Part shown: positions 16,985 to 25,214 of the stretch, piece after piece
How positions within the stretch are numbered: the stretch's first letter is position 1
Layout of the letters: each line of letters begins with the position of its first letter
From: Burkholderiaceae bacterium 16
Lineage (GTDB): Bacteria; Pseudomonadota; Gammaproteobacteria; Burkholderiales; Burkholderiaceae
NCBI GenBank assembly: GCA_000955785.1
Contig: JYOD01000129.1
Coordinates: 1 to 37,692 of the forward strand
Direction of reading: 5' to 3'
Length of the DNA stretch: 37,692 bases
Made by a program: the position numbers and the translations under genes
Notes under the pieces: generated by a model
Database searches by the model: none
What the model was told of the DNA's origin: nothing
The model's input: only the letters and a program-made list of their open reading frames with translations

Positions 16985-18319
16985 TCACTCCTTGGATGGA
17001 GGGGCAAGAGGGGCGCTGCCGCAATCGGCCTCGGCACATCCGCCGGGACGGAAGGGATTCCAGGCTGCGGCGGCCAGCACGGCCCATGCGGTCGCGCCGA
17101 GGTGCGGCAGGTGGTAGTAGTAGAAGTCCTCCGTGGTGGAGGTCGGCCCGATCGAAAGGCCGGTGCGGATGCGTTGTTCCGGCGTTGCGTAGAGCAGGCC
17201 GGAGGGCGCACGCTGCGACAGCAGCAGCGGCCACAGCGGCGCGGCATCCTGCGCGCGGCTGCTGGCGCGCAGCACCAGCGCGGCCTGGCCGGTGCCTTCC
17301 GTCCAGACGCCGTCGGGATTGGCGTTGAAGCCGTAGCCACCCTTCACGCCATGGCGCTCGCGTGTCCAGTCCAGGCCCCTGCGCCAATCCATGGGCGCAT
17401 CCGGGATGGCAATCAGTGGCCACAACACAGCATCGAGAGCGGACGGGCCGCTGTTGAGCGTCCGGCCATCCTCGCGCGTGCCGATCATGAAACGGCCTTC
17501 CCGCGGCTGCCACATGGCCTCGACAAAGCCGCGGGCACGCCGTGCCGCCGCCGGCCAGCGCGGATCGTTGCTAACCCGGGCCAGCCAGCTGAACGCGGCA
17601 TAGACATCCACGTTGTGCTCGGTGGATTTCCAGGCCTGGCGAGTAGGAGTGGGCTCCTCGCCGAAGTACCCGCCGATAAAGCCGCCCGGCGGGCCCGCAT
17701 CGAACAGCGTGGCGTCGACCCATCCCATCATCGCGGAGGCGCTGTCGAGATAGCGGCGTTCGTGGGTAGCGTCGTAGACCGCCAGCAGCATCAGCGCGGC
17801 CCATGCCACATTGCCCGTGGCGGTGCCGGCCTGGTACGCGTCTTCGAACCAGCGCTGGCTCGGCGTGTCCCACCAGCCGGGCAGCGGGGCAGGGCCCGCC
17901 GGCAGGGCACCGGCGCGATAGGCATTGCGCAGCCGGCCAACGTGGTAATGGCGGTCGCGCGCGCTGGCAGCGGCCATGGCGTCGGCAATGCGGCGTGCAT
18001 CGCCAACGCGGTGGCACGCCACCAGCGCCACGCCGGCGAGCGCGTTGTCGTAGACGAATGCCGCTTGCTGCAAGGCGGGGGCGAGCGGGTCTTGCCCCGG
18101 TGCCGGCTCGTAGCTGACGAGCATCACGGGGCCTTGGCCAGGCACTGCTGCAACTCGTGCTGCAATGGCCTGACAGGCGCCAGCCAGCAACTGCTCGCGC
18201 GCTTGCGCTGGCGGCGCCTGCGCGGTCGCGGGAGGTGCCAGGATCATGGCCAGGCTGGTCATGCTTGCCACCAGCGGCGGCAGCTGCCAGCGGCGCAAGG
18301 TGCGTGAAGCCCCGTTCAT
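16985..18319 (-). CDS. Periplasmic glycoside hydrolase-like protein
   Basis: A 444-residue protein with a signal peptide (Arg-containing N-terminus, hydrophobic core, cleavage near ATAQA at residue 34). The mature part is alpha-helical, with repeated Trp/Tyr/Gly-rich turns such as AGTATGNVAWAALMLLAVYD, STEHNVDVYAAFSWLAR and TSTTEDFYYYHLPHLGATAW. This is the look of an (alpha/alpha)6-toroid glycosidase. I cannot name the family. By position it plays the part that BcsZ or AlgL plays in other systems: trimming or clearing polymer in the periplasm. AGGAG lies six bases before ATG 18319. It is 34 bases downstream of the HlyD gene and two bases upstream of the synthase gene. Confidence 0.75.
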   Translation of the reverse strand: MNGASRTLRRWQLPPLVASMTSLAMILAPPATAQAPPAQAREQLLAGACQAIAARVAAVPGQGPVMLVSYEPAPGQDPLAPALQQAAFVYDNALAGVALVACHRVGDARRIADAMAAASARDRHYHVGRLRNAYRAGALPAGPAPLPGWWDTPSQRWFEDAYQAGTATGNVAWAALMLLAVYDATHERRYLDSASAMMGWVDATLFDAGPPGGFIGGYFGEEPTPTRQAWKSTEHNVDVYAAFSWLARVSNDPRWPAAARRARGFVEAMWQPREGRFMIGTREDGRTLNSGPSALDAVLWPLIAIPDAPMDWRRGLDWTRERHGVKGGYGFNANPDGVWTEGTGQAALVLRASSRAQDAAPLWPLLLSQRAPSGLLYATPEQRIRTGLSIGPTSTTEDFYYYHLPHLGATAWAVLAAAAWNPFRPGGCAEADCGSAPLAPPSKE

Positions 18320-18353
18320 GGCAATCTCCTGTCTTGCGTCGGGTTTGTTGCCA

Positions 18354-19691
18354 TCAGATCAGCGCGCGTATATGGCCCCACCACGGCTGATCCAGGCTGA
18401 CTCTCGCCCAGCGGCCCATCGCACATCGATCCGACGCGGCGCCGGCGCTCTGCTGCGGCGGCGCCGGCAAGGGCTTGTCCAGTTTGGCGATCAGGTAGAT
18501 CTCGTTCTTCTCGATGGGCGGGAACGGAACGAAATAGCGCGCCTGCTCGCCATCGGGCGCGCGCGGCAGGATTTCGGCGACCTTGCCGGACAAGGGCACG
18601 CCAACGCCGTCCACGCGCACTGTCACTTTGGCGCCGGGCAACAGGTCATTGCTGAGGCTGCGCGGGAACACTGCCACCACGCGGGGTTGTGCGCAGTTGG
18701 TACTGCGCAGCAATGTCGCGCCGGCCGCGACACGCGTGCCGGGCGGCGTCAGCACATCCTGGACCATGCCCGTATCGTAGGCCCTGATATCCAGGTTGGA
18801 CATGCGGTCCAGGCGCCGTTCTTCATCCGCGATCAAGGCATCGACCGACTTGCCATACTGCTCAAGCTGGGTAAGTTCCGCCTGGAGCTGGGTGATCTCC
18901 GCCGTCAGTTCGTCGTGGCGCTGCGCCAGCGTCGACACCGCGCCATCCGTGCTGGAGAGATACACCTTGCCCTTGGCCGCCTGGCTGTTGCTCAGCGCAT
19001 TGTCTAACTCGGCGCGTATCGCTTCCTTGGAGTTCGACAGGATCGACAACTGGTAGCGAGAGGCATTGGTGTAGGCCTCGCTGACCGCGCCCGCCCATTG
19101 CATGGCCTGATTGCGGTTCACCACATCTTCCTGCTGGTCCACCTGCCCCTTGGCCACTGCCATGCGCGCCTGGATCCCCCGGATCTTCGCGGCGTGCTCG
19201 GCTTGCGCGGCCGCCTGGTACTTCTTGGTCTCCTGGTCGGTCGCGGCAAGGCGGGCCTGATCGCCTTCGAGCCTCGCCTTGGCCGCATCGTAGCGTTGCT
19301 GGTTGTCCAGCTTCTTGCCCGTCAGCTCCACCAGCAAGGCACGGTCGATATTGGGGTTCTGCACGCTCATCAGCGTGTCTCCCGGTGCGAAGGATGCCCC
19401 CACAGCAACGTGCTGACCAGCCACCACGCCTTCCACCGGCGTGGTGACCAGGTTGACCGGTGCGTCGACCACCGCGCGCTCAGACGAGCGCGTGAACACG
19501 GGCGGGAACATCACGGTCAGGATCACCCATACGATGAAGACCGCCACGCCGTAGCTGGTCAGGCGCGGCACTACATGCCAGAGGGGACGCTTGCTCAGCG
19601 CGCTGCCGCCTCTCGCAGGTGCCAGCTCGTCGGTGCGAAGTGTTGGCAGGTGCGTGGCCGGCGGGCGGCGGTGTTCCAGTTTGTCGCTCAT
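18354..19691 (-). CDS. HlyD-family membrane fusion protein
   Basis: A 445-residue periplasmic adaptor. One inner-membrane helix (about 47-66) follows a cytoplasmic tail rich in Arg and Pro. Then come a biotinyl-lipoyl-like half (VEGVVAGQHVAVGASFAPGD), a long coiled coil (about 120-285, many Gln, Ala and Glu), the second lipoyl half (GMVQDVLTPPGTRVAAGATLL) and a beta-barrel domain. ATG 19691 is used; the longer frame runs into the promoter. It is the first gene of the operon and should bridge the synthase to the outer-membrane factor. A membrane fusion protein paired with a GT2 synthase is known from BgsB-BgsA of rhizobial mixed-linkage glucan. Confidence 0.88.
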   Translation of the reverse strand: MSDKLEHRRPPATHLPTLRTDELAPARGGSALSKRPLWHVVPRLTSYGVAVFIVWVILTVMFPPVFTRSSERAVVDAPVNLVTTPVEGVVAGQHVAVGASFAPGDTLMSVQNPNIDRALLVELTGKKLDNQQRYDAAKARLEGDQARLAATDQETKKYQAAAQAEHAAKIRGIQARMAVAKGQVDQQEDVVNRNQAMQWAGAVSEAYTNASRYQLSILSNSKEAIRAELDNALSNSQAAKGKVYLSSTDGAVSTLAQRHDELTAEITQLQAELTQLEQYGKSVDALIADEERRLDRMSNLDIRAYDTGMVQDVLTPPGTRVAAGATLLRSTNCAQPRVVAVFPRSLSNDLLPGAKVTVRVDGVGVPLSGKVAEILPRAPDGEQARYFVPFPPIEKNEIYLIAKLDKPLPAPPQQSAGAASDRCAMGRWARVSLDQPWWGHIRALI

Positions 19692-20089
19692 GGCATTCTC
19701 TCTGCTGGTTCGTGCGATGTAGTTTCGCAAAAAAAAAGCAAGCCGATGGCACCGGGCAGACGGCTGGACGCTCGTTCCCGGTGAAATCTGTCCCCCAATT
19801 TTTTTCATCCGCGATGCGTTGTATCACGGCACAGCTGTACCGCTTTCGCACCTTTGTGTGCGGACTGGCACGTGCCTGTCCGTTAATTTGCCCGCGCCGG
19901 ATGACCACCGGAGTGGGGCGATTGCGCATGGCCCAGCGGCCATGAACGACACCTGCGATGCGCAGGACTCGTGTTCTCTGCGCGGTGGCGGTGAATAAAG
20001 GCTAGCTAATATGGCTGCCGGCTGCTGTAAAAATATGTAAGGGCGACATGTCGCACCGTCACCGTCGACCCCGTCAGCCTCGAACATCT

Positions 20090-20340
20090 CTGTGGTGACG
20101 CAGACTTGAGATGCAAGATGTTTGCGGTCGAGAGAGGCGCGCAGCAATGTCGCTTGAAGGCGAATTGCTGCCGGGTCTGCCCGAAGCCAGTGAGGAACGC
20201 CTGGGTGGGCTTGCAATCGCGAAACCCGCGCATGCGGCACTCGCGTGCACCTGTGTGCTGGTGACTGTTCCCGACCCGATTATTCAGGCGAGCAGTCGCT
20301 TTGACGTACACGGACAGGAACGTAGCAGTCGCAAGAAGAA
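20090..20340 (-). pseudogene. IS6-family transposase C-terminal relic
   Basis: On the minus strand the translation reads VKATARLNNRVGNSHQ, then RMRGFRDCKPTQAFL and FGQTRQQFAFKRH. After a one-base frame change at about 20147 it reads LLRASLDRKHLASQV. This is the conserved C-terminal end of IS6-type transposases (ARLNNRAENSHQ ... MRGFRD ... RTQAFLS.FGPIRQHFALKRHLLRASLYRK), recognised from memory. Only about the last 80 residues remain, with a frameshift and no visible terminal repeats. It is an old insertion scar. Confidence 0.7.
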
Positions 20341-20624
20341 GCGCTTGGCTGCGGCCTAGTCGCGCTGATCGAGCGCCCGCCAGATAACAAGTGTAGGACG
20401 GACATGGGAGAATCGGCGTCAGTGTAATTCCTACATGGCACGCACAGAATGATGCACTTGTCACGCGCTCTGCGACATCCCCTTTTGCAGAAAGCGTAAT
20501 ACCTATTTCCGTGTGTAACGTAGCTAGGCCACGGCGGAACACGCTTCTCTTCTGGGTAGTCACACTCTTTGTATAGGAGCAAGGTCGGATTTTTTAATTA
20601 TAAAGAAAGCGCTGGAATCACATT

Positions 20625-20656
20625 TTGTCAATTAAAAATAATACAGAACAATTTAA
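20625..20656 (+). promoter_or_regulatory. Possible promoter of small periplasmic protein gene
   Basis: TTGTCA at 20625-20630 is followed, 18-20 bases later, by AT-rich CAATTTAAAT, inside a 120-base AT-rich patch just before the gene at 20701. The -35 is good; the -10 is not clear. Confidence 0.3.
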
Positions 20657-20700
20657 ATGTTAGGACGTCAAATCTATATGGAGCTAATTGGAGATATTCC

Positions 20701-21141
20701 ATGCAAGCAATTCGTCATATATGGCGCCCTATGTGCAGTCGGACGCCTTGGCAGGGCAGCCTCTGTGCCCTTATGGCCGGCACGCTTATTGTGTTGGCGG
20801 GCTCTAGCGCACATGCAGCGGAGCTTGCGCGCCAGAGCATAGGCCCAGTCAGCTATGTTTGCGGAGGCGTTGGTGAGGACGAGCAGCGGGCACTCAATTC
20901 GGAGTCGAAGGATTTTGATATGGGTCTGCTTTTCACTGAGGGCGCGCGCGGTGAGTATCTATCCGATGTTGCAATCACCCTGTCGCGCGACGGCGTCGAA
21001 GTTGCATCATTCCGTTCGAATGGGCCTCGCTGCCTCATCAGAGCGCCAAGGGCAACTTATCAGGTCGTGGCAACCTATAATGGCGTAAATAAACACACCA
21101 AATTGCGTATGGGTGAGCGGAATGTGCATTTGAATTGGTAG
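20701..21141 (+). CDS. Small exported protein, carboxypeptidase regulatory-like type
   Basis: A 146-residue exported protein. It has a signal peptide with a basic start, hydrophobic core and cleavage after AHA (about residue 38). The mature domain starts with GPVSYVCGGVGEDEQRAL and continues with LLFTEGARGEYLSDVAI, an RCLIRAPRATYQVVATYNG segment and a basic C-terminus. It resembles small periplasmic proteins of Burkholderiales that are labelled carboxypeptidase-regulatory-like (a beta-sandwich), with two Cys that could pair. No function is established. GGAG eight bases before ATG 20701 supports the start. The gene is monocistronic and lies between transposase relics, yet is intact. Confidence 0.7.
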   Translation: MQAIRHIWRPMCSRTPWQGSLCALMAGTLIVLAGSSAHAAELARQSIGPVSYVCGGVGEDEQRALNSESKDFDMGLLFTEGARGEYLSDVAITLSRDGVEVASFRSNGPRCLIRAPRATYQVVATYNGVNKHTKLRMGERNVHLNW

Positions 21142-21395
21142 CCGGCTGACGTCGCAAGGCCAGATGAGGCATCATCTCGATGCCGAAGCGGCCGCATTCC
21201 TGAAGCGTTTGAAGCCGAGCATCGCGTTGCCCCTGGACTTGATGTTGCGACGATCGCTGCGTCGTGTCCTCGGGCAACAACTTGTCAGTCTTCATTTCGC
21301 GCGCCGCGTAGTGAGACGCCGCGTAGCCGTCCAGCGTAATGTTTGCGCAGCGAGTCCTTGACTCTTGATCGCCTTCGCGAATGGGCAAACCAGAG
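21141..21395 (-). pseudogene. IS6-like transposase relic, second type
   Basis: Minus-strand pieces in three frames read FAKAIKSQGLAAQ, then TLDGYAASHYAAREMKTDKL and LPEDTTQRSS, then RRNIKSRGNAMLGFKRFRNAA, and a last stretch IEMM. Intact relatives read RKAIKSQG...ITLDGYAASHRAVREMKADGLLPEDT...RSSKYLNNLIEQDHR.IKSR..VMLGFKRFRNA...IELMHRIRKGQ (from memory). The KYLNNLIEQDH core, which carries the catalytic Glu region, is deleted and at least three frame changes are present. The element is dead. It abuts the stop of the preceding gene. Confidence 0.7.
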
Positions 21396-21978
21396 GCCAG
21401 AGGCGATCGGCTCCCCATGGCAATAGCGATCATCGCGCCTCCATCTTCGCATGCTGCCGGGCATCGGTGGCCCGTTCGCCCGTTCGGCTTCTGGCCGGCG
21501 ACTGAGTGAGGTGACCTGACGCCGGATCGAGGTCGCCGCCAGCACATGATTGAGCGGCAATACTTCCTGCCAGCCAGTCTATGCGAGGACGCGTCGCCAA
21601 GCCGGCGGGCTCAAGCCCCGTGGGCCAGATTCGCAACTGGAGGACGGAGATCGTCGGTTGAGGATCGAATGACATGAGCACATTGCAGGTGGCTCATTGT
21701 CCTCTTGAGGGAGGGCTGACCCATATTCCCCGATTTGGCGCGCTCTCAGGGCTCCCCGAGGTACGCAGGAGCCCTAGGGGAGATAACAGCACTGCGGGCG
21801 GTTAAACAATCTCTTACAAGCCAACTACCTGTTCGGTGATAGCCTTACTACAGAGACATCGGCCAATGGCCTGACCATCGGGATGTCAAGTGAAGAAGAA
21901 GGCAAACATATGCCTTCAGTATTACTAGAGCGTGCCGCCGGCTTCTCCTGGCCGAAGGAAGCGCAAGTTGGAGTCAAC
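21396..21978. other. Intergenic region before acetyltransferase gene
   Basis: About 580 bases with no recognisable gene. It contains a hairpin at 21748-21775: arms AGGGCTCC and GGAGCCCT around a 12-base loop, without a T-run. An ATG at 21883 is in frame with the acetyltransferase but lacks a good ribosome-binding site. Confidence 0.35.
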
Positions 21979-22422
21979 ATGTTGACCGACGTTCACCTAC
22001 GTTCGGCCTGTCACTCAGATTGGCGCCATGTAGCCGCATTGCTTGAGCGTTGCAGACTACCTTCCGCAGATATTGTTGGAATCATTGAGAGCGTCCACCT
22101 AGCGCTGTGTGACGGCCGCATCATCGGCTGTGCTGCAGCAGAGCAGCATGGAGAATCCATTCTCGTTCGCTCTGTGGCAGTCGAGCCCGGATACCGCGAC
22201 AGAGGCATCGCCAGCCGCATGGTTGATGCACTACTGATACGGGCACGTGGCACAAAGGTACGGGACGCCTATCTACTCTCTGCATCTGCCCCAGCCTACT
22301 TCGCTCGCTGGGGATTCTCCCTTATCCCTGCAGACAAAGCCCCTGCAGAAATCAAGGCTTCGGCGGCGTTTCAACGTGCTATTCAAACGTCCGCACTCTG
22401 CATGCGGTGCGAGTTGCGCTAG
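21979..22422 (+). CDS. GNAT acetyltransferase, ArsN2-like
   Basis: A 147-residue GCN5-related N-acetyltransferase. The core strand and acetyl-CoA loop are VRSVAVEPGYRDRGIASRMVDAL (about 64-86), with the Q/RxxGxG/A pattern as RDRGIA. A C-terminal ASAPAYFARWGFSLIPADKAP segment and a preference for Cys and Arg at the end are like ArsN2 proteins of arsenic-resistance islands, which acetylate methylated or phosphinothricin-like arsenicals. No other ars gene is near. Start 21979 follows GGAG at five bases; ATG 21883 and 21910 are possible but worse. It is an intact survivor inside an IS-scarred area and may be a displaced resistance gene. Confidence 0.75.
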   Translation: MLTDVHLRSACHSDWRHVAALLERCRLPSADIVGIIESVHLALCDGRIIGCAAAEQHGESILVRSVAVEPGYRDRGIASRMVDALLIRARGTKVRDAYLLSASAPAYFARWGFSLIPADKAPAEIKASAAFQRAIQTSALCMRCELR

Positions 22423-22439
22423 CGTGGAGATAGTGCCCT

Positions 22440-22680
22440 TGGCGTCTGCATCGGTGGCCCACGGTGGGGTCCTTCGCTTGTCTGCGTTGGCAGCAAGCGA
22501 TTTGCTATCCGCACCGCAGAATGAAGTGGTCCCGCATGGCGACGTGCACCACGGCAATATTCTCCATTTCGACGAGCGCGGCTGGCTTGCCATCGCCCCC
22601 AAGGGGCTATTCGGTGAGTGCGGGTTCGACTACGCGAATCTCTTCTGCAATCCCAGCCATCGACAGCTTTGGCCGCAGCA
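22440..22680 (+). pseudogene. Aminoglycoside 6-phosphotransferase-like fragment
   Basis: One frame reads GGVLRLSALAASDLL, then VVPHGDVHHGNILHFDERGW and LAIAPKGLFGECGFDYANLF followed by CNPS. The block HGDxHHGNIL is the catalytic loop of APH(6)-type kinases (StrB-like, or hydroxyurea phosphotransferase), and DPKG, here APKG, is the metal-binding step. The Asp of DPKG is therefore replaced by Ala, and both ends are missing: about 75 of some 280 residues remain. It joins an IS66 fragment at about 22670. Confidence 0.65.
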
Positions 22681-22935
22681 TAGTCGCCTGACGGTACGGC
22701 GGCATGCCAAATTGGTATTTGCCGGTGATCATCCAGGCCAATGCCGCTTCGGTCAGTAGCACGCGCAGTGATGCGCGGCAGCGCCGGCGTGACTTTGATG
22801 CCAAGGTCGCTGCACGGGCCGGCGTATTTTACACACTGGTGCTGGATGACACGGACCTGCTCGGGTAATTCATTGCCGTACGCGCGATCGCGGGGAGCGA
22901 ACCAGAACCTGTAGTTGAGTGAGGGACTGAATACC
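22665..22935 (-). pseudogene. IS66-family TnpC transposase fragment
   Basis: The minus strand reads NELPEQVRVIQHQCVKYAGP, then LGIKVTPALPRITARA. After a one-base frame change at about 22765 it reads LLTEAALAWMITGKYQFGMP followed by PYRQATML. This matches the middle of IS66 TnpC transposases (zinc-binding part, then ..LLAW.ITAKYQ.GMPLYRQ..). The two frames, the absence of both ends and the direct junction with the kinase fragment show a truncated, inactive remnant. Confidence 0.65.
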
Positions 22936-23233
22936 GCTTTGGTTGCCTTCTGCGTAATCGGGGCTAGCGTGGCGTCGGAGGCTACACCGGGAAGTCCGCT
23001 CCCAAAAAGCACCAATGTTCGTTTACTCCAGACGGAACGATTTTGATTGCTTTCCGCTCTTTCCTGGTTGTTGCATCACAACAAAGAACTGTTCGAAGGT
23101 TCGTTAAGCCACTGTTCGTAAGTATCGTTTGCCGAACGCTGGTACATAATACAAAATCGGCGTGAACGGATTGCGTCGGCCCGCAGTCGGGGTAGCCCAA
23201 AGTTTCCAATCATCAGCTAACGAGGAAAGTGTT
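22936..23233. other. Region upstream of porin
   Basis: About 300 bases, more AT-rich near 23040-23160. It should carry the porin promoter; CATAAT at 23145-23150 is a possible -10, but no matching -35 sits at the right distance. No gene is seen. Confidence 0.35.
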
Positions 23234-24337
23234 ATGAAGATGAAATGGATTGCCACCGTCGCTGCATTGGCCGCCGGTGGTGCGTATGCACAGTCGAGCG
23301 TGACGCTGTACGGGATCCTTGACATTGGCCTCGAATATCAAAATAACCAACCCGGGGGCGGCAGCAGCGTGACCCGTCTGACCTCGGGCAACCTGTCGGG
23401 AAGCCGCTGGGGCCTGCGTGGCGTGGAAGATCTGGGCGGTGGCCTGAAGGGCATCTTCGTGCTGGAAAGCGGTTTTAACCTCGACACAGGCACCTCGGCC
23501 CAAAGCGGCCGTCTGTTCGGCCGTAACGCTTATGTCGGTCTGCAAAGCCAGTGGGGCACCATGACCCTGGGCCGTCAACAGACCCCGCTCTATGACTTCG
23601 GCCTGCAGTTCGACCCAATGGGCATCTCCACGAACTACTCGATTATCGGCCAGGACGCAGGGTTCACCAGCCGTGCTGACAACTCCGTCAAGTACGCCGG
23701 CACCTTCGGTGGCCTGACCGCCAGAGCCCTGTATAGCTTCGGCTCGAACACCGGTGGCGGCTCTTTTGGTGAAGTCCCGGGCAGCCCCAAGATTGGCCAA
23801 GAGTACAGCGCTGGCCTGACCTACGCTGTCGGTCCGTTCGCCGTCGGGGGTATATACGACGAAACCAACCTCGGCCTGGCCGCGACCGGTGCCCTGACGG
23901 GTGCCAAGATCCGCCGCGCCAGCCTGGCTGGATCGTATGCCTTCGGCCCGGCCAAAATGTACGCTGGTTATCGTTGGGCCATGGCGCTCGACGGCGCCAC
24001 GCTGCCGGGCAACCTCGGGCCTAACAATGTCTCGAACCTGTACTGGCTGGGCGTGGGCTATCAGTTACTACCTGCACTATCGCTGACCGGCGCAGTGTAC
24101 TACCAGGACTTCCGCGGCACCAAGGCCGATCCGTGGAGCTTCGTGGCATCGGTTGATTACAACCTGTCCAAGCGCACCGATGCCTACCTGAACCTTGGTT
24201 ACACCAAGAACAAGGATGGTTCGAACCTGGGCCTGACCGCAGGCGGTTCCGGAGCGATCCAAGGCACCGGCTTCGGCACGGTAAGTGGCTCGGAGAACCA
24301 GTTCGGCGCGGTCGTCGGTATTCGTCACAAGTTCTAA
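23234..24337 (+). CDS. Gram-negative porin (Burkholderiales type)
   Basis: A 367-residue outer-membrane trimeric porin. The signal peptide is cleaved after AYA (residue 19), followed by QSSVTLYGILDIGLEY, the classic first strand of OmpC-like porins of beta-proteobacteria. Other landmarks are SRWGLRGVEDLGGGLKGIFVLE, RLFGRNAYVGL, and a C-terminal VVGIRHKF ending in Phe for BAM insertion. GAGGAAAG precedes ATG 23234; the upstream in-frame ATG at 23162 would destroy the signal peptide. It mediates passive diffusion of small solutes. Codon use is highly biased, as expected for an abundant protein. A palindrome (24341-24352) follows the stop. Confidence 0.93.
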   Translation: MKMKWIATVAALAAGGAYAQSSVTLYGILDIGLEYQNNQPGGGSSVTRLTSGNLSGSRWGLRGVEDLGGGLKGIFVLESGFNLDTGTSAQSGRLFGRNAYVGLQSQWGTMTLGRQQTPLYDFGLQFDPMGISTNYSIIGQDAGFTSRADNSVKYAGTFGGLTARALYSFGSNTGGGSFGEVPGSPKIGQEYSAGLTYAVGPFAVGGIYDETNLGLAATGALTGAKIRRASLAGSYAFGPAKMYAGYRWAMALDGATLPGNLGPNNVSNLYWLGVGYQLLPALSLTGAVYYQDFRGTKADPWSFVASVDYNLSKRTDAYLNLGYTKNKDGSNLGLTAGGSGAIQGTGFGTVSGSENQFGAVVGIRHKF

Positions 24338-24340
24338 ACT

Positions 24341-24352
24341 GGCGCTAGCGCC
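24341..24352. repeat. Palindrome after porin stop
   Basis: GGCGCTAGCGCC is a perfect 12-base palindrome four bases after the stop. It is not followed by a T-run, so it is at best a weak mRNA-end structure. Confidence 0.3.
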
Positions 24353-24400
24353 GCTTCGCTTCAAGAGCGAGAAGGATGCCGAGGTTGTGAAGGCTGCGAG

Positions 24401-24526
24401 ATGATCGGCGGCACCTGCATCATTGCGCCGTCGGGCGAGATCGTGGCGGCATGCTCGACTAAAGGGGGCGATCTGGCAATCGCTCGCTGCGACCTCGATC
24501 TTTGCCGCTCCCAGCGGGGCAATGAC
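24401..24526 (+). pseudogene. Carbon-nitrogen hydrolase C-terminal fragment
   Basis: The frame opened at 24401 reads MIGGTCIIAPSGEIVAACS and IARCDLDLCRS, which is like the C-terminal part of nitrilase/N-carbamoylase enzymes (GGS.I..P.GEIVA ... DLDLCR). After about 24526 the similarity ends, and upstream sequence is out of frame. The catalytic Glu, Lys and Cys parts are absent. It is a relic between porin and cupin genes; I am moderately sure of the family. Confidence 0.45.
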
Positions 24527-24653
24527 CACCCGCAGGGTTTCCCCTGGCGCCATCCAAACTGTTCGCCGGTGCGACGATTCGACGACAACGCAGTGCCGCC
24601 CGGCCGCTGTCGCCTTACACAATACGCGCAGACAAACGAAAGGAGAAAAGACC

Positions 24654-25118
24654 ATGCGTCGCTATGCATCTCTTGCAGCCGTTCCAGTCGCATTTGCTTG
24701 CGGCTTTTTTGCATCCCACTTGACTACGCCGGCAGGGGCTCAGACGCCGCCACCGACGATATCGGCGCAGATCATAGACCTGGTGGCCATGACAGATGCC
24801 GATATCGGCGCACAGGTCCCGAACTTGGGGACTTTGCGTACAAAGGGCCTGGTCGCGACGCCGTCGGGAACCATCGCGGTGCAGGCCGGCAACGTGCCCA
24901 AGCATACGCACATGGGCTCCGATGAAATCCAGTACGTCATCTCGGGAAGTGGCACGTTCTGGTTGGGGAACGAGCAGCGCCAGGTCCACGCCGGCGACCT
25001 GATCGTTATCCCAAAGGGCATGGCTCATGCTGGATCGGTACCGACCAGCGGAGAATTCAAGGTCCTCGCGATCAAGCTGCCGCCACAGGCTTCGGGCGAT
25101 ATCCAACTGGTGCCGTGA
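24654..25118 (+). CDS. Exported cupin-domain protein
   Basis: A 154-residue single-domain cupin with an N-terminal export signal (MRRYASLAAVPVAFACGFF, cleavage near AGAQ). Cupin motif 1 is PKHTHMGSDEIQYVISGSG (about 83-101), with metal ligands His84, His86 and a Glu. Motif 2 is HAGDLIVIPKGMAHAG (about 111-126), with the last His. It could be a periplasmic metal-binding dioxygenase, isomerase or sensor; the reaction is unknown. AAGGAG eight bases before ATG 24654 supports the start over the longer frame from 24423. No clear operon partner exists. Confidence 0.85.
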   Translation: MRRYASLAAVPVAFACGFFASHLTTPAGAQTPPPTISAQIIDLVAMTDADIGAQVPNLGTLRTKGLVATPSGTIAVQAGNVPKHTHMGSDEIQYVISGSGTFWLGNEQRQVHAGDLIVIPKGMAHAGSVPTSGEFKVLAIKLPPQASGDIQLVP

Positions 25119-25214
25119 GGCGCGGAAAGGGACCGAGACTGCATCGCGGCGACGCTATGGAAAGTGCCCCTCCGACCGTTGCAAGTGATCATTGGCAATA
25201 TGACGGTCGAAGCG

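Larger units (their letters stand above)
19692..20700. other. Long regulatory/relic region upstream of the polysaccharide operon
   Basis: About 1 kb with no intact gene. Next to the HlyD start is a run of nine T on the minus strand, preceding the ribosome-binding site. The middle holds an IS6-type transposase relic (listed separately). The right end (20575-20700) is AT-rich and should hold the promoter of the small periplasmic protein gene. Confidence 0.5.

Noticed and set aside
15849..17117. Plus-strand frame across the synthase gene
   Set aside because: It is antisense to a clear BcsA-like gene and consists of typical shadow composition (Gln/Arg/Gly/His).
22623..22640. tRNA T-arm-like GGTTCGACTACGCGAATC
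   Set aside because: No acceptor stem, D-arm or anticodon arm can be built around it, and it lies in the kinase relic.
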